8,833 bases of DNA from an uncultured Prevotella sp. (GTDB taxonomy: Bacteria > Bacteroidota > Bacteroidia > Bacteroidales > Bacteroidaceae), in NCBI GenBank assembly GCA_905210845.1, contig CAJLYG010000132.1, positions 1 to 8,833 on the forward strand, read 5' to 3'. Of the stretch, positions 6,287-8,833 are shown one piece after another (the stretch's first letter is position 1; every line of letters begins with the position of its first letter). A program made the position numbers and the translations under genes. The notes under the pieces were generated by a model. It was not told the origin of the DNA. It was given only the letters and a program-made list of their open reading frames with translations, and made no database searches.

Positions 6287-6433
6287 ATGGATAAAAAGGA
6301 AAGAGAAACCATCAGACAAAGGAGAGATGAAGCCATTGCGTTTGTGGCTGCCGAGATGACAGGGATGGTGAAATCGGAGCAAGCCCACCCACTTGGAGAC
6401 GGTAAAAACCCGTTCACTGGAGGCCAAAAATGA
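6287..6433 (+). CDS. Possible small protein, 48 residues
   Basis: ATG at 6287 to TGA at 6431-6433. The first part (MDKKERETIRQRRDEAIAFV through AAEMTGMVKSEQ) is a strongly charged, helix-forming peptide that looks like real protein sequence. The final 20 or so residues are encoded by two units of the repeat cluster that begins at 6374, so the repeat supplies its C-terminus. A possible -7 box lies at 6212-6219. There is no signal peptide, and no family was recognised. It may instead be a fragment of a longer gene broken by the repeats, or a chance frame. The opposing 139-codon frame over the same bases reads through the repeats and is less credible. Confidence 0.35.
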   Translation: MDKKERETIRQRRDEAIAFVAAEMTGMVKSEQAHPLGDGKNPFTGGQK

Positions 6434-6678
6434 CCGAAATAGGGCAAAAAAAACGGAGTATATCCGTTCAATAGTGGCAAAAACCTCCTAAAAAACGGAG
6501 CAAGCCCACCCAACCCCGAAGTCATGTGGCCCATACGGGTAAAAATCGGCCTTAAAACGGAGCAAGTCCGTTCACTCGGTTTGCGTGGAACGCCCGTCAC
6601 AAGGCTGCCCGCGGCCTTAAAACGGAGCAAACCCGTTCACAAAAGTCGAAAAACTCCGCGACGGAGCAAACCCGTTCA
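6374..6678. repeat. Cluster of seven short imperfect repeats, core ACGGAGCAARYCCGTTCA
   Basis: Full-type units with the ACGG...CCGTTCA frame lie at 6453-6470, 6557-6574, 6622-6639 and 6661-6678, plus a variant with a changed centre at 6399-6416. Two further units, 6375-6391 and 6496-6512, share the exact alternative form CGGAGCAAGCCCACCCA. Full units contain a small inverted repeat, AACGG/CCGTT or ACGG/CCGT. Units at 6557 and 6622 are embedded in a longer repeat: 6547-6575 and 6612-6640 match at 27 of 29 bases. Start-to-start spacing is irregular (about 24-65 bases), which argues against CRISPR. The cluster ends 12 bases before the promoter element of the next gene. I do not know a described family that it matches. 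Confidence 0.75.
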
Positions 6679-6690
6679 CTTTTGTCGTGC

Positions 6691-6698
6691 TACCTTTG
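6691..6698 (+). promoter_or_regulatory. -7 promoter element for the lipoprotein and following gene
   Basis: TACCTTTG is an exact TAnnTTTG match. Transcription would start near 6704, before both candidate ATGs (6730 and 6751) and after the TTG at 6682, which makes the latter an unlikely start. A TTTG lies only 6 bases upstream (6682-6685) and none lies at the standard -33 distance. Confidence 0.5.
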
Positions 6699-6750
6699 CG
6701 TCTCCAATCCAAAAAGACGCAATTACAGTATGGACAATAATCGATTGAAT

Positions 6751-7248
6751 ATGAAGAAGTCTTTATTGCTATTGATGGGTGCCGCACTGCTGATGTCGTG
6801 CGGCAACTCCAGTGAGAAGATGAAGAAGCTGGCAAAGGAGAACCTGGAGCTCAGCGTGGACTATCCTAAACAGCTGCGTGTGCTTGCCGTGTCGGAGCCG
6901 GACTCGGCATTCGGGGCAGGCTACTTCACGAAGGACGAGGTGAAGGGGATGCTCAAGACGATGCAGGCGGTGACGGATACCATCATGAAGCGCACCGACA
7001 ACATGAGCCGCTTCAATCCTGCAGACCATTATGTCGTCAGCCTTGCGGAGCGGCAGATGCGCAGCATGGCGGAGATCCGCTCGCTCATCATGAAGGGTTA
7101 CAAGAAGGGTGAATTCAGCGGATGGAAAGTGAAAATCGACTACCAGTGCGTCGATGCAGCCGGACTGCCGTACCGCTCGGAGCGTTGGTGCTTCATCGAC
7201 AAGGAGGGCAAACAGGTGTACAAATCCTTTGAACTGCCGATACCATGA
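6751..7248 (+). CDS. Small lipoprotein of unknown function
   Basis: From the ATG at 6751 the protein has 165 residues and begins with a textbook lipoprotein signal MKKSLLLLMGAALLMSC, with lipidated Cys17 followed by G-N-S-S. An in-frame ATG at 6730 would add MDNNRLN, an unusually acidic n-region, so 6751 is preferred. The mature part is charged and helical (EKMKKLAKENLELSV, then GMLKTMQAVTDTIMKRTDNM and LAERQMRSMAEIRSLIMKG), ending in a short beta-rich stretch (GWKVKIDYQCVDAAG, RSERWCFIDKEGKQVYKSFE), which resembles the small lipoproteins of unknown role common in Prevotella. No family can be named. Codons are much more GC-rich than those of 3699-5954. It is probably transcribed from the element at 6691 and may be followed in the same transcript by the gene at 7297, 48 bases on. 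Confidence 0.8.
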   Translation: MKKSLLLLMGAALLMSCGNSSEKMKKLAKENLELSVDYPKQLRVLAVSEPDSAFGAGYFTKDEVKGMLKTMQAVTDTIMKRTDNMSRFNPADHYVVSLAERQMRSMAEIRSLIMKGYKKGEFSGWKVKIDYQCVDAAGLPYRSERWCFIDKEGKQVYKSFELPIP

Positions 7249-7296
7249 AACGAAAACTAATCATCCATCAGTCAAACCAACTAATCAGACACTACT

Positions 7297-8214
7297 ATGG
7301 AAACACTTAACATGACGTGGGCGAACCTGCTCAGAATGCAGTTCATCGAAATCCTGGAATTCTACGACGAGAACCCTGAACGTTTCAATTACAAGGAGCT
7401 CAAGAAGGCTTACGATGCCTTGTTGTCGGTGAAGAGCGTAGAGGAGTTCAAGCAGTGGCGCAAGCTGCTGAAAGACTATGGTCTGTCGTTCACTGACATG
7501 GACGGCACTGCCCATAAGGACAATCAGCTCGGTATTCTCGACGATTACGCTGAGGGTGCCAATGACAAGATTCTCGATGTCTTCATCAGATGGAAGCTGA
7601 GCTTCAATCCCCAGAAGTGGACGGAGGTGGACAAGTGGAACCGCGAGCTCGTAGACATTCTACTCAAGGCTACCCAGCGTGAGGAGGACGTGCATATCGT
7701 CGTTTTCCCTTGCGGCAAGCCGAATGCCAAGCGATGGGCGGCCATCGGGCAGGATGCCGACAGGCTCTTCGAAGTCTTCGGATGGCAGACGGGGCGTGTC
7801 AATGCTACTAATGGACCGGTGAGTTGGATGTTCATCAACGGCTATGGGCTTGACGTGCTGCGGCAGAGCGGGTACAGCATTCAGATTCGTGACTTCGGGG
7901 AGTTCGATATTCTCTCTACGGCTTTTGAGGAGGACAGTGTCGCATCGCTGCAGCAGTTCATCGACTATATGCGTATGATGGACAAGCTGTCCGGTGAGCA
8001 GATAGAGTTTCTGAGGAAGATCCGGCCTGTCATCTATCCGCATCCCGGCTATTGGGAGCTCACGCAGGGAAATCTTGTCTTCTCCAAGGACAATGTTGTC
8101 GCCGAGTTCGACAATGGCAATAAAGTCACGCTGGCGCAGGGCAAGAACTGGAGAATGCACGAGCTCTTCCGGCCGATGTTCTTAGAGATGGGGGCGGAGC
8201 TTGGAGAAGCGTAG
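7297..8214 (+). CDS. Unknown 305-residue protein, possible MutS domain I-like fold
   Basis: A soluble protein without signal peptide or membrane span. Residues 1-125 are helical and charged (MTWANLLRMQFIEILEFYDE, VEEFKQWRKLLKDYG). Residues about 130-205 read DVHIVVFPCGKPNAKRWAAI, DADRLFEVFGWQT, then SWMFINGYGLDVLRQSGYSI and QIRDF. This order resembles the MutS mismatch-binding domain I, where a strand is followed by a DA-x(2)-A helix, GFP-x(2)-ALD and a LVRAGYRVAI strand. The Phe-X-Glu DNA-binding motif and the MutS ATPase are absent. The remainder (210-305) has helices and a short beta region (LVFSKDNVVAEFDNGNKVTL). The MutS resemblance is by eye only. The start at 7297 is the first ATG in frame; a second at 7312 is possible. 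No promoter is visible in the 48-base gap upstream, suggesting an operon with the lipoprotein. Confidence 0.8.
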   Translation: METLNMTWANLLRMQFIEILEFYDENPERFNYKELKKAYDALLSVKSVEEFKQWRKLLKDYGLSFTDMDGTAHKDNQLGILDDYAEGANDKILDVFIRWKLSFNPQKWTEVDKWNRELVDILLKATQREEDVHIVVFPCGKPNAKRWAAIGQDADRLFEVFGWQTGRVNATNGPVSWMFINGYGLDVLRQSGYSIQIRDFGEFDILSTAFEEDSVASLQQFIDYMRMMDKLSGEQIEFLRKIRPVIYPHPGYWELTQGNLVFSKDNVVAEFDNGNKVTLAQGKNWRMHELFRPMFLEMGAELGEA

Positions 8215-8233
8215 CCCAATGGGAAGGTAATCA

Positions 8234-8306
8234 GTGTGCAAGGCAAGTGGCGGAAGAAGCTTCTCAGTTGCACTTCGACACTTCTTCCGTCACACGCCTT
8301 GCGCAC
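8234..8306. repeat. Long near-perfect hairpin between genes
   Basis: Arms 8234-8259 and 8281-8306 pair at 24 of 26 positions, two of them G-U, with one 2-base internal loop and a 21-base apical loop. No T-run follows on the plus strand, and the minus side is not followed by one either, so it is not a standard terminator. A weaker second foldback follows at about 8310-8362 (CTTGA/TCAAG, CTTC/GAAG, CCTT/AAGG). It may stabilise the 3' end of the preceding mRNA, be a small RNA, or be a palindromic repeat element. Confidence 0.6.
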
Positions 8307-8430
8307 AAGCCCTTGAATGCTTCACTTCACCTTTCGTCCATGTCGACAAGGGCGAAGTCAAGCTTTTGATATGCTTACGCAATGTTTGAAGTATCAACAA
8401 TACTAAGATGGAAATATTAAGGAAAAGTCG

Positions 8431-8438
8431 TACCTTTG
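8431..8438 (+). promoter_or_regulatory. -7 promoter element immediately before the acetyltransferase start
   Basis: TACCTTTG matches TAnnTTTG exactly and shares its context (GTCG upstream, GTC downstream) with the element at 6691-6698. Only 8 bases separate it from the ATG at 8447, so the transcript would have almost no leader. No TTTG is present at the usual upstream distance; the nearest is 8385-8388. Confidence 0.45.
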
Positions 8439-8446
8439 TGTCCGAT

Positions 8447-8728
8447 ATGGAGACAAAGATTGAGACTACGAATACTGGCGGCAAGGTGCTCGCCTTAGAT
8501 GGTGAGGAACTTGTTGGCCGACTGGATTTTTCCTTCAAGGGAAATGTATTGAGCATTGACCACACGTATGCCTACAAGGAAGGGATGGGTGTGGGGAGTC
8601 TGCTTGTCAGTGCCGCCAACGACTATGCAGTCAGCAAGGGACTGAAGGTGAAGCCTGTCTGCTCATTCGCTTCCGCATGGTATGAGCGGCATCCGCAATT
8701 TGGGGACATACTCAATAGTGCAATTTGA
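8447..8728 (+). CDS. GNAT-type N-acetyltransferase, YjdJ/NATD1-like
   Basis: A small 93-residue protein of the short GCN5-related acetyltransferase family (YjdJ/NATD1), which consists of the acetyl-CoA-binding half of the fold alone. Visible: strands GKVLALDGEELVGRLDFSF and VLSIDHTYA; the acetyl-CoA loop EGMGVGSLLVSAANDYAVSK (residues 45-64) with the GxG turn; then GLKVKPVCSFASAWYERHPQ, the family's PxCS-Y/F-x(3)-Y-x-x-H-P-x-[FY] signature with Cys72. Substrate is unknown. The start at 8447 gives the usual family N-terminus (METKIETTNTGGKVLA). The upstream ATG at 8408 would place the TACCTTTG promoter element inside the gene, so it is rejected. The length is normal for the family, and no partner gene is visible. 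Confidence 0.88.
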   Translation: METKIETTNTGGKVLALDGEELVGRLDFSFKGNVLSIDHTYAYKEGMGVGSLLVSAANDYAVSKGLKVKPVCSFASAWYERHPQFGDILNSAI

Positions 8729-8771
8729 CTTTCAAAACGGGAAGTATCTTCCACCTTGACTATGTGGAACG

Positions 8772-8799
8772 AAAAAAAGGATTGTCGCTTAGGCAATCC
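8772..8799 (-). terminator. Intrinsic terminator for a minus-strand gene beyond the right edge
   Basis: On the minus strand GGATTGCC-TAAGC-GACAATCC forms an 8-pair stem with one G-U, directly followed by seven T residues (8778-8772). The orientation points to a gene transcribed leftward from outside the window. On the plus strand the same hairpin has only a weak T-rich tail (TTCCTTTTAT), so it may also stop the acetyltransferase transcript less efficiently. Confidence 0.6.
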
Positions 8800-8833
8800 C
8801 TATCAGTTCCTTTTATAGTGCAGTCTGAAAATC

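Noticed and set aside
6211..6630. 139-codon minus-strand frame with repeated NGF/NGY-x-P segments
   Set aside because: It runs through the repeat cluster, and its repeated peptides are only the translation of the DNA repeats. It has no signal, no promoter and no family resemblance.
6374..6678. CRISPR array
   Set aside because: Unit sequences vary, spacing ranges from about 24 to 65 bases, units are 17-18 bases, and no cas genes are present.
6682..6750. Upstream TTG start for the lipoprotein gene
   Set aside because: It overlaps the TACCTTTG promoter element and would put a 23-residue hydrophilic extension before a perfect lipoprotein signal peptide.
7660..8160. 166-codon minus-strand frame opposite the unknown protein
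   Set aside because: It is a shadow of the GC-rich plus-strand gene; it lacks any motif, promoter or plausible start context.
8408..8446. Upstream ATG for the acetyltransferase
   Set aside because: It places the -7 promoter element inside the gene and adds residues not usual for the family N-terminus.

Overview
The window looks like an accessory stretch of a Bacteroidota chromosome, most likely Prevotella/Segatella-like. Evidence: an ECF sigma / single-span anti-sigma / STN-type TonB-receptor operon, a lipoprotein with BACON-like and BspA-type leucine-rich repeats, promoter elements of the Bacteroidota form TAnnTTTG instead of E. coli -10 boxes, and almost no Shine-Dalgarno sequences. The genus is an inference. 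No tRNA, rRNA, CRISPR or phage module was seen.

Left edge (1-1052): an unidentified reading frame enters from the left (1-213). It is followed by the 3' part of an IS66-family element whose transposase gene is 5'-truncated and frameshifted. The element's right tip (ending ...GCTTAC at 1052) lies inside a TonB-dependent receptor gene and cuts it after about 491 native codons.

Signalling operon (3524 back to 1012, minus strand): an ECF sigma factor, a small one-membrane-span anti-sigma protein and the truncated receptor, packed with a 12-bp gap and a 4-bp ATGA overlap. A good TTTG-N17-TAACTTTG promoter lies upstream, framed by inverted repeats. Intact systems of this type carry a signal from an outer-membrane transporter through the anti-sigma protein to the sigma factor. 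Here the receptor has lost most of its barrel, so signalling is probably impaired.

Surface genes (3699-5954, plus strand, AT-rich): a small outer-membrane beta-barrel protein runs divergently from the sigma operon. Then come a 255-bp gap with an imperfect inverted repeat and an apparent relic of a lipoprotein N-terminus, and then an intact lipoprotein with two BACON-like domains and BspA-type repeats, closed by a probable terminator.

Long gene-poor stretch (5955-6750): the terminator hairpin, three CAGACCA copies at about whole-helical-turn spacing, a possible 48-codon gene, a cluster of seven short imperfect repeats based on ACGGAGCAARYCCGTTCA, and a TACCTTTG promoter element.

Right part (6751-8833, visibly more GC-rich): a small lipoprotein of unknown function; a 305-residue unknown protein whose middle faintly resembles the MutS mismatch-binding domain; a gap with a long near-perfect hairpin; a small YjdJ/NATD1-type acetyltransferase whose promoter element nearly touches its start codon; and a terminator oriented for a minus-strand gene beyond the right edge. 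The first two may be co-transcribed (48-bp gap, no promoter seen). No functional link between the acetyltransferase and the signalling operon is visible.
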